Positions 18,023-26,396 of a stretch of 44,353 nucleotides of DNA are shown piece by piece (the stretch's first letter is position 1; every line of letters begins with the position of its first letter). The stretch comes from UBA7236 sp044227505 (lineage in GTDB: Bacteria > Bacteroidota > Bacteroidia > Chitinophagales > BACL12), in assembly GCA_044227505.1 (NCBI GenBank), contig JBGAWP010000029.1, positions 1 to 44,353 of the forward strand. The letters run 5' to 3'. A program made the position numbers and the translations under genes. Under the pieces are notes generated by a model. It had not been told where the DNA came from. It was given only the letters and a program-made list of their open reading frames with translations, and did no database searches.

Positions 18023-20581
18023 TCAATTATTCATAGCATATTCAACCATTTTATCTATACTCAATTTCGCTCCGCTATTCCACGCACTTTCAAATTGATT
18101 TGGTATCATATTTTTTTGCAGCGTTGATTTAGCGTCAACAATAATTGCTTGCAGATCATCCCATACCGGCAGGTGTGTTGTATTTCTCAAATGATCAACA
18201 GCACCTAATAATGTGACAGCGTGTTCAAATTTAGATTCATTAATAGAAACCAATGCCCAAATTTCTACCGACCATGCAAGTGCTTCATAAAAATGAAGAC
18301 TCTGACTTAATAAGATACTTTCGCGTAAATAATTTTTCGCATCTGAATTTTTTTCCATCACTTCCACCAGTGCAAAACCACTTAAACAAATTATCACCGA
18401 AATTTCGTTTTGGTCCTTTTTTGCTAATTCAATGCTTTCTTTATAATAATTTTTTGCTTCTTCCAATTTGCCTCCGGAATAAACCGAATTTCGACCGAGT
18501 CCACTTAACGCGAGACTAATACCTGTTGTTAAACCGGCCTTTTTATAATTTTCAAGGCTAATTAATAAATAACGCTCTGCCTTTTCATATTGTTTTACAA
18601 TGGTTGCTACAACCCCAGCAATTAAAAGTGCTGTGGCAACAAGTTCATCATCATCCTGTTTTTTTACCAGATCCAAATTTGTTTCCAGCGATTCGTTATA
18701 TAAAATAAAATCCCTTTGCAAAAATGACATGATACCCACATTACTTGCCAGCATACAAAAAGTTTTATCATCAAATTGCATACTTTCTGAGGTGTAAATT
18801 TCCCATGTCTTTTTCATCCAGTTATAACCTTCTTTTGTATGTGCATTCACCCACCAGAATAACCATAAATTCCATGTTATTTCCGTAATTTTTTGCAATT
18901 CCTTTTTATCCAATAAATAATCCAGAACCTGCCTGATATTCACATGCTCTTTTTCCAATAAGGTCAGAATTGTAGCCTGATCAATTTTATTTTTTTGTAA
19001 CTTGAGTGTATGTAACGATTTGTGATAATAATCGGCTTGCATCAATTTAATTTGATCAATTCTGTTTTGTTCATAAAGTTTTTCCAAAGCAAACTCCCGA
19101 ACACTCTCCATCATTTGAAAGCGCACTTGCAAATCGATATCTTGTTTCGTAATAATACTCTTATTAATAAGTGCATCAAGCACGATTAAAACATCAGAAG
19201 TTAAATCGGCTCCCATTGCCTCAACAGTATGCAACAAACATCCACCATTAAAAACACTGATTCGCAGCATCAATTCCTGTTCTTCCCTGGTAAGTAATTC
19301 AAAACTCCAATCAATTGTGTTGCGCATTGTTTTCTGACGTTCAGGAATATCCCTGAAATTTCCCCGTAAAATATCTAACCTGTGGTCAAGTTTTTCAAGT
19401 AACATTTTGGGCGAAAACATATTGATCTGCCCTGCTGCCAATTCAATGGCAAGCGGTAATCCCTCAAGACGTTTACATATTTGATAAATGATAAGTTTAT
19501 TTTGTTCATTCATTTCAAATGATGGTTGTATTGCTTTCGCTCTTTTAAGAAATAATTGAATAGCAGGAGGAACAGCTGTTTCATCATCCATAAATTCATC
19601 TTTCAATGCCGGCACCATTATTACATGTTCAAAAGAAAGAGATAATCTTTCTCTGCTGGTTACAATTATTTTTAATCCGGGAGAAGCGTAAAGCAGATCA
19701 TCAATAATGGAAGCTGCCTCTATTATTTGCTCAAAATTATCCAACACCAATAATATTTCTTTTTCCTGAAGAAATAATTTTAAATTTTCCAATACATTTC
19801 CACCGGAAACTTTAATTCCAAGATGATAACAAATGTATTCTGCTACCAAATTGTGATCCTTAACCGGCGCCAGCGGAATAAATGCAGCTCCGTCAACAAA
19901 CCTTTTCTCCATAATACGGGCCGTTTCCATAGCCAATCTCGATTTTCCAATTCCCCCCGGACCTGTAAGAGTCACTAAACGAATGGCCGGATCCTCCATC
20001 ATTTCCGAAATATGTTTCAAACAAACTTCTCTACCAATAATCTCATTTGGAGCAGAGGGAAGTGCATAATGTGATCTTGAAGATCCGATTTTATTATGCA
20101 TGGTCATATTAAATCGTTCAGTCAATAAAACCGCGAGATCATTTATGATAAGATTTCCTAATTCTTCCGCTGTATCAAAATTTTTATACGACACCTTATC
20201 ATCCTGCTGAATTTTTTTAAGTAATTCAGATAATCTACTCTCTCTGTTACCACTACTTTTTTTAATGTAGATCAGTTTTGGCAAATTTCCTGAAAGTTGA
20301 TATTCATCTTCCAGTCCGGAAATTGTTTCCTCCGGCGCTACCCAACCATAACGATCCCAATAGATACCGACAAAAATTTGACTTTGCGCGAGATATTCCC
20401 GGTATAATTCTTTTGGTGCATAAGGACGTGCACCGGTTTCAAACATTACCGGAATTAAATGTATGTTTTGAATAGCATTCTTTACTGCCAATCTTTCTTC
20501 AGCAAGTTCCTGTAATGTTGAACTTACGAATACCCGTAATCTTTGATCAGGAGTAACGATATGATTTGTTGAGAGTTCCAT
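18023..20581 (-). CDS. DUF4062-STAND NTPase with TPR-like C-terminus
   Basis: 852 residues. The N-terminus (about 14-155) is a DUF4062 domain (LRVFVSSTLQELAEERLAV, GIYWDRYGWV). The STAND/NB-ARC ATPase follows, with Walker A TGPGGIGKSRLA near 206-217, Walker B EILLVLDNFE near 275-284, the sensor-like IIVTSRERL and a GLPLAIELAA motif. The last 350 residues or so are helical, TPR-like repeats. STAND NTPases are switch proteins that oligomerise after ligand sensing; DUF4062 is often an effector or adaptor domain at their N-terminus, and some STAND proteins act in phage defence. The partner is unknown. It lies 44 bp behind a lipoprotein gene in the same direction, so co-transcription is likely. 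Confidence 0.88.
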   Translation of the reverse strand: MELSTNHIVTPDQRLRVFVSSTLQELAEERLAVKNAIQNIHLIPVMFETGARPYAPKELYREYLAQSQIFVGIYWDRYGWVAPEETISGLEDEYQLSGNLPKLIYIKKSSGNRESRLSELLKKIQQDDKVSYKNFDTAEELGNLIINDLAVLLTERFNMTMHNKIGSSRSHYALPSAPNEIIGREVCLKHISEMMEDPAIRLVTLTGPGGIGKSRLAMETARIMEKRFVDGAAFIPLAPVKDHNLVAEYICYHLGIKVSGGNVLENLKLFLQEKEILLVLDNFEQIIEAASIIDDLLYASPGLKIIVTSRERLSLSFEHVIMVPALKDEFMDDETAVPPAIQLFLKRAKAIQPSFEMNEQNKLIIYQICKRLEGLPLAIELAAGQINMFSPKMLLEKLDHRLDILRGNFRDIPERQKTMRNTIDWSFELLTREEQELMLRISVFNGGCLLHTVEAMGADLTSDVLIVLDALINKSIITKQDIDLQVRFQMMESVREFALEKLYEQNRIDQIKLMQADYYHKSLHTLKLQKNKIDQATILTLLEKEHVNIRQVLDYLLDKKELQKITEITWNLWLFWWVNAHTKEGYNWMKKTWEIYTSESMQFDDKTFCMLASNVGIMSFLQRDFILYNESLETNLDLVKKQDDDELVATALLIAGVVATIVKQYEKAERYLLISLENYKKAGLTTGISLALSGLGRNSVYSGGKLEEAKNYYKESIELAKKDQNEISVIICLSGFALVEVMEKNSDAKNYLRESILLSQSLHFYEALAWSVEIWALVSINESKFEHAVTLLGAVDHLRNTTHLPVWDDLQAIIVDAKSTLQKNMIPNQFESAWNSGAKLSIDKMVEYAMNN

Positions 20582-20625
20582 AATAATTTTCTTTGAGTAG
20601 GTTGTTTTAATGTTTTTTTTATCAC

Positions 20626-21150
20626 TTACCAGCTTGTCTCACTGAAATAAGTTGGATATTCATCAGAAGGATCAAAACGAATAACGAGATAGGTCTTGCC
20701 ATAATCATCCGTTTCAAAAGTATAATAATAAGTTTGCGAAACTAATTCACTTGGCAGCGCGTCACGATCAAAATTATATTGTGGTGAACAAGCATAAAAA
20801 CCTCTGTAATTACCTTCTGTTGGATTTACGGTAAACTGACCTTCTGTATCCCAATCAACAGTTCCTTTGTAATAACTGAACGCCTCTGTTCTGCATCCAT
20901 AATCATTTGCTGTACTAATGAAGAACATTTCGTATTGACCATTTTCCATGAAATTAAAAGCGATGCTCAATTCAAATGCATTTCTCTGGTATGAACCATC
21001 ATAACCCCAGAATTCTGTCATCGAAAAGGTTCCATAAAGCCATTGGCCAACCATTTCTTCAGGCACATTGGCATTTACTCCGTTTAATTCATTTTTTTTA
21101 CAAGCGTTCAGTGAAAGAACCGCGAATAAGATAATAATTGACTTTTTCAT
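20626..21150 (-). CDS. Predicted lipoprotein, unknown function
   Basis: 174 residues with a lipoprotein signal peptide (MKKSIIILFAVLSLNACKKNE, lipid-modified Cys near 17). The mature part is rich in aromatic residues with alternating strands (GQWLYGTFSMTEFWGYDG, YEMFFISTANDYGC, TYYYTFETDDYGKTYLVI), which suggests a small lipocalin-like or META-like beta barrel, but I recognise no family. It lies immediately upstream of the STAND gene, and its promoter region carries two GGATGAATTG repeats that may bind the nearby LytTR regulator. Confidence 0.75.
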   Translation of the reverse strand: MKKSIIILFAVLSLNACKKNELNGVNANVPEEMVGQWLYGTFSMTEFWGYDGSYQRNAFELSIAFNFMENGQYEMFFISTANDYGCRTEAFSYYKGTVDWDTEGQFTVNPTEGNYRGFYACSPQYNFDRDALPSELVSQTYYYTFETDDYGKTYLVIRFDPSDEYPTYFSETSW

Positions 21151-21199
21151 TTTGTTTTGTTTTGTTTTAATTAATTAATTTGTTCGTTAATTTATAATA

Positions 21200-21207
21200 C
21201 AAAGATG
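21200..21207 (-). promoter_or_regulatory. Likely -7 box of the lipoprotein gene (CATCTTTG)
   Basis: The minus strand reads CATCTTTG, one change from TAnnTTTG, 50 bp before the ATG. The two direct repeats at 21238-21270 begin 31 bp further upstream. Confidence 0.4.
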
Positions 21208-21237
21208 TGCTGATCAATTAAAATTAGGAATACCAAC

Positions 21238-21270
21238 ATGGATGAATTGTAAATTCTTATGGATGAATTG
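21238..21270 (-). promoter_or_regulatory. Putative LytTR operator: two ATGGATGAATTG repeats, 21-bp period
   Basis: ATGGATGAATTG occurs at 21238-21249 and identically at 21259-21270 (plus-strand spelling), spaced two helical turns apart, upstream of the lipoprotein-STAND unit. The spacing matches the paired 9-bp sites known for LytTR regulators such as AgrA (9 bp, 12-bp gap). Confidence 0.6.
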
Positions 21271-21296
21271 TAATAAATAATTGTGTTAAAATTCAA

Positions 21297-21334
21297 ACAC
21301 CTGCTTAATGTTATGAATAACAAAAAGCAGGTGT
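21297..21334 (-). terminator. Hairpin after the delta-60 gene, probable terminator
   Basis: A 10-bp perfect stem, ACACCTGCTT (21297-21306) and AAGCAGGTGT (21325-21334), encloses a second stem GTTAT/ATAAC. In minus-strand reading it is followed by TTTGAATTTT. It lies 50 bp after the stop at 21385. Confidence 0.65.
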
Positions 21335-21384
21335 CGAAAAGTATCAGAACTTGTAGAATAAATTCTATTCTTATTAAAACCTTG

Positions 21385-22920
21385 TTATTTAATTATCTGC
21401 AATTTCGATGCTGTTATTCTATCATTGTAGATCATATTTACAATATAGGTACCTGATTCCACAGATTCCGGAATATTAACAACTACTGAGCCTGAATTAT
21501 TTTCCAAAAATGTGTTATATATCAATTCCCCCGACAAGCTGTATATTTTAAGTGCTTCAAGTTGATTATTTAAATTGGAGTACTGGATTGTAATAACATT
21601 TTTTGCAGGGTTAGGATAAATATTTTCAGATACATAAACCAACTGCTGATCTAATGCTGTTGTTTGAATATCCACATTGATCTGCATCAATAGAAAATCA
21701 GAATAATCATCTTGATCAGTACTCCCGGCCGCTATAATTGTATTCTCTGAATTCATAAGCAGTGCATTCAAAATATTGGTGCCATCTTCTTCCGGGAGCA
21801 TCAGTATCCCATTGTCGCCAAATGTATCATCAGTTGTTCCATTTTTAGTTAAACGCACAAATACAGCTTCATTATTTCTGCTTCCACAAGCTACAATTTT
21901 ATCATCTGCCTGTACGATCACATCTGTAATTTTATCCGCGGCATTTAAAGTAGGCAAATATATCATACCTCCGGCTCCAAAAGTATTATCCAACGATCCG
22001 TTTTTATCTATCCTCACAAACATATATTCATCGATGGCGCCGGCATGATGCGTTCCGGCCAAAACAAAACTGCTGTCGCTTTGAAAAGTCATTCCATAAC
22101 TTTTATCAACGCGCGAACCACTGCTCATTGTAACTTTTCCATCAATACTGAATGTTGGATCCAACAAACCATTTTCCAAGTACCTTGCAGCAGCAAAATA
22201 GGTGCTTCCATAACCTGAATATCCTGATACAAGTATTTTCTTATCCTTTTGCAATAGCACTGAGTAAATTACATCCTCCGTTTCATCAAAATCTGTGTAA
22301 ACAAAACCATCGTCACCAAACGATTCATCCAAGGTTCCATCCTCCAGGAAACGAACTAACAAAAAATCGTCGGATCCGAATTTAAAGGAGCTGCCTACAA
22401 CTAAAATTTTACCATCAGGCTGTACTACAACATCATTAAAATCATCAAACTGCGCACTAAGGTCGAATTGAATTAATCCCTGGTTTCCAAATGTGGTATC
22501 TATGGTTCCATCCTCATTAAATCTTGCAATGGCGGGGTCGGTATAATAATTATTATCGTAGTTGCCAACCACAATTATTTTCCCATCATTCTGCACAGTT
22601 ATTGCTTTTACAAGGCAATGAAAAGTGCTGAAATCGAAAGTAGCAAAACCTGAATTTCCAAAAGTTTCATCTAATTCCCCATTTGAATAATATTGTGCAA
22701 TATAAAATTCGAAATGACTTCCAACCATGGAATTTCCAGCTGCTATAATATTGCCATTTTCAACCATAACAATATCAGTAGCATCATCAAATTTGCCATT
22801 GATGTCTGTTTTTACTAATCCGTTATCACCAAAGTTGATATCAACTCCGTTAGTTTGAGCAAATACACCTGTGCATAAAATAATTAGAGAAAGAGTTAAG
22901 TAGTGATTTAAATTTTTCAT
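21385..22920 (-). CDS. Secreted delta-60-repeat protein with T9SS type A sorting domain
   Basis: Using the ATG at 22920 (MKNLNHYLTLSLIILCTGVFAQ) gives 511 residues with a signal peptide; a longer frame to 22977 adds no recognisable sequence. The body contains about seven delta-60 type repeats of roughly 50-55 residues, each with a DxTFGxxGxxxxD-like segment and a VVQPDGKILVVGS-like segment, which probably build a beta-propeller-like structure. The last 75 residues are a T9SS type A sorting domain (NIYPNPAKNVITIQY, LKIYSLSGELIY, ESGTYIVNMIY). It should be exported to the cell surface. Its promoter region has the same paired repeats as the lipoprotein gene and the regulator gene, so it may be a target of the LytTR system encoded just upstream. 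Confidence 0.92.
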   Translation of the reverse strand: MKNLNHYLTLSLIILCTGVFAQTNGVDINFGDNGLVKTDINGKFDDATDIVMVENGNIIAAGNSMVGSHFEFYIAQYYSNGELDETFGNSGFATFDFSTFHCLVKAITVQNDGKIIVVGNYDNNYYTDPAIARFNEDGTIDTTFGNQGLIQFDLSAQFDDFNDVVVQPDGKILVVGSSFKFGSDDFLLVRFLEDGTLDESFGDDGFVYTDFDETEDVIYSVLLQKDKKILVSGYSGYGSTYFAAARYLENGLLDPTFSIDGKVTMSSGSRVDKSYGMTFQSDSSFVLAGTHHAGAIDEYMFVRIDKNGSLDNTFGAGGMIYLPTLNAADKITDVIVQADDKIVACGSRNNEAVFVRLTKNGTTDDTFGDNGILMLPEEDGTNILNALLMNSENTIIAAGSTDQDDYSDFLLMQINVDIQTTALDQQLVYVSENIYPNPAKNVITIQYSNLNNQLEALKIYSLSGELIYNTFLENNSGSVVVNIPESVESGTYIVNMIYNDRITASKLQIIK

Positions 22921-22990
22921 AAAATTTGTTTTAATTATTAATTTAATTTTTAACAAAATTCGTATGTATAAAATCACTATTGAAGCGTTT

Positions 22991-23023
22991 TTGGATGAAT
23001 TGAGTAATTTATTAAATGAATTG
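22991..23023 (-). promoter_or_regulatory. Putative LytTR operator upstream of the delta-60 gene
   Basis: TTGGATGAATTG at 22991-23002 and TTAAATGAATTG at 23012-23023, again with a period of exactly 21 bp. A weak -7 box (GAATTTTG on the minus strand, 22954-22961) lies 30 bp downstream of the pair. Confidence 0.55.
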
Positions 23024-23086
23024 GAAAATATTAAATTTAAAATGAGAAAAAGTGAGGAAACTGATTATTTGCTAAAATAGCGGAGA

Positions 23087-23116
23087 CAAAAAAAGAGGAA
23101 ATTAAAACTTTCCTCT
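23087..23116 (-). terminator. Rho-independent terminator of the LytTR regulator gene
   Basis: Stem AGAGGAAA (23094-23101) and TTTCCTCT (23109-23116) with a 7-nt loop; in minus-strand reading a run of seven or so T follows. It lies about 80 bp after the stop at 23199. Confidence 0.85.
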
Positions 23117-23198
23117 ATTATAAAATAAATTAAACCTATGTTGTTTAAAAAAATATCGAAGCAGAATTATCAAAAGAATCCGGTAAAATGCAATCAAA

Positions 23199-23975
23199 TT
23201 ATTTACCCATCCAATCTTTAAACTCAGAAACCTTTTCACGACTTACTAAAGCTTCCTTTTCTATTTCAGGGCGGAGATATAATTTGAGCCTGTTGCCGAA
23301 ATAATCGTGAATCTGATCAATACATTTTACAGAAACCAGGAATGCCCGGTTTATTCGGAAATAGGAATGAGGATCTACCATAGCTTCAATTTCATCCATG
23401 GTATAGTCTATTACATATTTTTTATCGTCAAAGGTCTTAAAAAAGTTAATGCGATCGTCGCTATAGAAATAAGCAATATTCTCAATATCCACTGAAATAA
23501 GTTTTTGCAAATGCTTAACGAGGAATCTCTTCCGGTACTCTTTATTTTGCAGTGTATGCTGCAATTCTTTGATCAGAGAATTCACTTGTAAAACAGGTTC
23601 ATCCCCAGCATTATAAACATCTTTCAGCTCCATAAATTTATTCAGAGCCGCTGCCATATCCTCTTTCTGAATTGGTTTCAACAAATAATCTATACTATTT
23701 ACTTTAAAGGCCTTCAAAGCATATTCATCATAACTTGTTGTAAATATTACCGGGCTTTTCACCTTAAATAAATTAAATATTTCGAAACTTTGTCCATCTG
23801 CCAATTCTATATCCATTAAAATAAGATCAGGTTGCGGGTTATTTTGCAACCACTCAACGGAAGATGCAATGCTATCGGCAGTCCCGGCAATTATAATATC
23901 AGGATTTACTGCATGCAATGTTTTCTGTAGTTTTTTTACAGCCAATTCTTCGTCTTCTACAATAAATATCTTCAT
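23199..23975 (-). CDS. LytTR-family response regulator
   Basis: 258 residues. The receiver domain covers residues 1-120, with the acidic pair near the N-terminus (VEDEE), the phosphorylated Asp in LILMDIEL (about 55), the Thr of FTTSY and the Lys in LLKPI. The LytTR DNA-binding domain covers about 145-258 (RFLVKHLQKLISVDIENIAYFYSDD, FRINRAFLVSVKCIDQI). Such regulators bind paired direct repeats through beta-strand contacts. The two LytS-type kinases are encoded directly upstream in the same direction. Three 21-bp-phased half sites precede this gene, suggesting autoregulation. Confidence 0.95.
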   Translation of the reverse strand: MKIFIVEDEELAVKKLQKTLHAVNPDIIIAGTADSIASSVEWLQNNPQPDLILMDIELADGQSFEIFNLFKVKSPVIFTTSYDEYALKAFKVNSIDYLLKPIQKEDMAAALNKFMELKDVYNAGDEPVLQVNSLIKELQHTLQNKEYRKRFLVKHLQKLISVDIENIAYFYSDDRINFFKTFDDKKYVIDYTMDEIEAMVDPHSYFRINRAFLVSVKCIDQIHDYFGNRLKLYLRPEIEKEALVSREKVSEFKDWMGK

Positions 23976-24018
23976 AGTGTTTGGTTTTAATAATTAAGAT
24001 ATCCAACTTTAATTTTTA

Positions 24019-24026
24019 CAAAAATA
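24019..24026 (-). promoter_or_regulatory. Likely -7 box of the response-regulator gene (TATTTTTG)
   Basis: The minus strand reads TATTTTTG, an exact TAnnTTTG match, 43 bp before the ATG. The first phased half site begins 30 bp further upstream. The region is very AT-rich, so a chance match is possible. Confidence 0.45.
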
Positions 24027-24055
24027 TTTTACATTTTTAAATAAATTAATTCAAA

Positions 24056-24109
24056 TGTTATGAACTGTTAAATTATTCTTACTAATTGTATTTTGTTACT
24101 TCCGAATTG
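24056..24109 (-). promoter_or_regulatory. Putative LytTR operator, three weaker half sites at 21-bp period
   Basis: TGTTATGAACTG (24056-24067), TCTTACTAATTG (24077-24088) and ACTTCCGAATTG (24098-24109) are each 21 bp apart. They keep the AAYTG end of the motif but not GGAT, so they are weaker than the sites at 21238 and 22991. They lie between the kinase stop and the regulator start. Confidence 0.4.
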
Positions 24110-24119
24110 TTTTGGGAAA

Positions 24120-25151
24120 TTATCCTAACAATGGAAGTGTGACTATAAATTTTTCATTCGTTTCCAAAATCTCCACATCGTTTCTGTGCAACAATTTATA
24201 CTTCTCTTTGATATTAGTCAGTCCAATACCTGTCGATTCAGCAGTGTTGATCTTCTTATTTAAATTATTTTCCACCTTGAGGTGGCCGTCCTGTGTTGAT
24301 CGAATGGAAACTTTTATGGGGTCATGTTTGCTTACAATATTGTGTTTTACAGCATTTTCGATCAGTAATTGCAAACTGAGTGAGGGCAATTCAAACTCTT
24401 TGTATTTATTATCTATATCCAAGTCCATAAGAAAAGCCTCTCCATGTCTGGTTTGCAACAATTTAGCGTATGATCGGATAAAATTTACTTCTTGCTCCAC
24501 TGTGCTCATTCCGCTTTCATTATTTCTAAGCAGGTATCTATATACTTTACTCAATTCATCCAGAAAATTTTCAGCTTTATCCTTATCTTCTGTTATCAGA
24601 GAGGAAAGTGTATTAAAGCAATTAAATAAAAAATGAGGATTTACCTTTTGTTTCAGGTTTTCAAATTCCTGTTGTAATTGCATTTGCTCGATCATTTCCT
24701 TTTCTGCGACCGACTCCTTGTATTTATCAATAATATAGATCACTTCCCAGAGTGATTCAAAAATAATATTAACTGTTAATCCCGCCAGATATGCATATTT
24801 TATGTCTCCCTCCTCAACCTGATAACCAAGAATATGAAAACTATGAAACACCAACAAGATCATAAGAACGGAAGGTGTCATTACAAGTAAATTTACTGCG
24901 AGTTTATACTTTACACGTTTGTTTGTTTCTTCCAGACTTGGATATTTTTTACGTATAAAATGATCATAAACCCCATGTAAACGCCAGGAGCAATATCCTA
25001 TGGCGTAAATAATAGGATAGGTTACGGCCCAAACTTTCCAATCCTGAAAAATCCGATCATTATATAAAATATAACACCATGCAAAAACAATGAAAGGCAT
25101 GGATAACCAAAATCCAATATGTTGATATCGCGGTGGATTAGGTATTTTCAT
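24120..25151 (-). CDS. LytS/YehU-type sensor histidine kinase
   Basis: 343 residues. Four predicted membrane segments lie in the first 150 residues or so (IGFWLSMPFIVFAWCYIL, VWAVTYPIIYAIGYC, LAVNLLVMTPSVLMILLVF, YLAGLTVNIIFESLW), followed by a coiled-coil linker and the His_kinase domain. The phosphoacceptor is in NPHFLFNCFNTLSSLI. The C-terminal ATPase has an intact N box (LLIENAVKHN) and G box (GIGLTNIKEKY). There is no large periplasmic sensor domain, so the signal is probably sensed in or at the membrane. Its ATG overlaps the end of the second kinase gene (25148-25151), so the two kinases are co-translated and may form heterodimers. Confidence 0.93.
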   Translation of the reverse strand: MKIPNPPRYQHIGFWLSMPFIVFAWCYILYNDRIFQDWKVWAVTYPIIYAIGYCSWRLHGVYDHFIRKKYPSLEETNKRVKYKLAVNLLVMTPSVLMILLVFHSFHILGYQVEEGDIKYAYLAGLTVNIIFESLWEVIYIIDKYKESVAEKEMIEQMQLQQEFENLKQKVNPHFLFNCFNTLSSLITEDKDKAENFLDELSKVYRYLLRNNESGMSTVEQEVNFIRSYAKLLQTRHGEAFLMDLDIDNKYKEFELPSLSLQLLIENAVKHNIVSKHDPIKVSIRSTQDGHLKVENNLNKKINTAESTGIGLTNIKEKYKLLHRNDVEILETNEKFIVTLPLLG

Positions 25152-26200
25152 GATTCCATATTTTTACTTTTAAATAAAGGAAGTACTATCGTCCGCATGC
25201 CACCAGATTCTGCAATTTGCATACCCTCGGCATTTAATAAAGTATATTTTCGAAACAAATTGTCCAAACCTTCATCAACATTTAAATTCTGGACAATGAT
25301 TTTTTCATGCAATGAATGTGTGATCAATAAATGATTGTCCTTATCATAATCAATTTGAATCTGAAGTGGATGTTTTTTATTTAAAGCGTTGGTATAAATA
25401 ATATTTTCAAGAATCACCTGCAAACTTAATGGGGGAATAAACTGGTGCAAAGATTCTCTGGTTATATTCACCGTGGTGTTTATTGCATTTCCAAAACGCG
25501 CTTTAATCAGATTGAGGTAGGATTGTGCAAATTTAATTTCATCAACTACCGGTACTAAATAATCATCATCATTGCGTAGGAGATACCGATGCACTTTGGT
25601 CATTTCGTCCAGAAATTTCTCTGCTTCTTCTTCGTTCTCGTGTATCAGGCCGGATAGTGAATTAAAACAATTAAATAAAAAATGCGGGTTGATCTGCCCC
25701 TTTAATCCCAACAATTTACTTCGCTGATAATTGTTTTTTAGTTTCTCACTCTCGGAAATAGAATTTTTCCACTTTTCCCAGTTCGCCATTCCCTCATTGA
25801 TGAAAGTGATCAAAGTACTCATCACACAGGCATATAATATTGTCCACCATTTCATCGCCGGAATCGTTTCACATCCTATTAAATTGAAGTGCTCATAAAC
25901 ATAATAGGCTCCATTAATTGCGCCGATATTCATGATATAAAAAACAGGCAGCATTACCATGATCCTCTTAAAAAGATCGCCGGCTGCCGAAATTCTGTTT
26001 TTTATCAGCACCGCAACGGTGCCGAAAATCGCATAAACAATAAAAAAGTAAACCACACTGGATAAAAAACTGAGGCCAAATATTCTTATAGAATCAAAAA
26101 TACAAGTGCCGAATAATAGCAAATTCATGAAAAAGATATACGGAATGATCACGTAGAGAAAAACGATGGGTTCCTTCTTGCTATACCTCTTGATTGCCAT
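25148..26200 (-). CDS. LytS-type histidine kinase homologue with degenerate ATPase domain
   Basis: 350 residues with the same layout as the downstream kinase: membrane segments in the first 150 residues and a conserved phosphoacceptor region NPHFLFNCFNSLSGLIHE. The ATPase part has diverged: the N box reads ILENIIYTNALN, the usual VxNN-type segment reads ITHSLHEK, and the glycine-rich box GIGLxN is replaced by VDEGLDNLFRKY. I infer weak or absent ATP binding, so it may be a pseudokinase partner phosphorylated by the intact kinase. It is the first gene of the three-gene system, 120 bp behind the motif pair at 26242-26273 at most. Confidence 0.85.
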   Translation of the reverse strand: MAIKRYSKKEPIVFLYVIIPYIFFMNLLLFGTCIFDSIRIFGLSFLSSVVYFFIVYAIFGTVAVLIKNRISAAGDLFKRIMVMLPVFYIMNIGAINGAYYVYEHFNLIGCETIPAMKWWTILYACVMSTLITFINEGMANWEKWKNSISESEKLKNNYQRSKLLGLKGQINPHFLFNCFNSLSGLIHENEEEAEKFLDEMTKVHRYLLRNDDDYLVPVVDEIKFAQSYLNLIKARFGNAINTTVNITRESLHQFIPPLSLQVILENIIYTNALNKKHPLQIQIDYDKDNHLLITHSLHEKIIVQNLNVDEGLDNLFRKYTLLNAEGMQIAESGGMRTIVLPLFKSKNMES

Positions 26201-26241
26201 GGACCGAAGGTATCAAATCCTGATATTCTGCCCTACCCTTC

Positions 26242-26273
26242 GTTACCGAATTGAGAAAAAATCGGATGAATTG
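26242..26273 (-). promoter_or_regulatory. Possible LytTR operator upstream of the first kinase gene, imperfect
   Basis: TCGGATGAATTG at 26262-26273 matches the motif well; GTTACCGAATTG at 26242-26253 matches only its right half, and the period here is 20 rather than 21 bp. A TACCTTCG box (minus strand, 26204-26211) lies 30 bp downstream, almost on the start codon. Confidence 0.35.
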
Positions 26274-26320
26274 CGAAAAAACTGGGTTGATATGTAACAG
26301 ATCTCTTGCGTCGATGACTG

Positions 26321-26395
26321 CATGTTCTGAGTTCTGAGTTCGGGGTTCAGAGTTCTGGGTTGTGTGTTACTCACCACTCACCCAATGCGACTCAC
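26321..26395 (+). repeat. Composite heptamer array: GTTCTGRG units then ACTCACC units
   Basis: GTTCTGA-type units run from about 26325 to 26360, then TTACTCACCACTCACCC and a further ACTCACC. It touches the stop codon of def at 26397. Same two-part composition as 17896-17984. Confidence 0.8.
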
Positions 26396-26396
26396 C

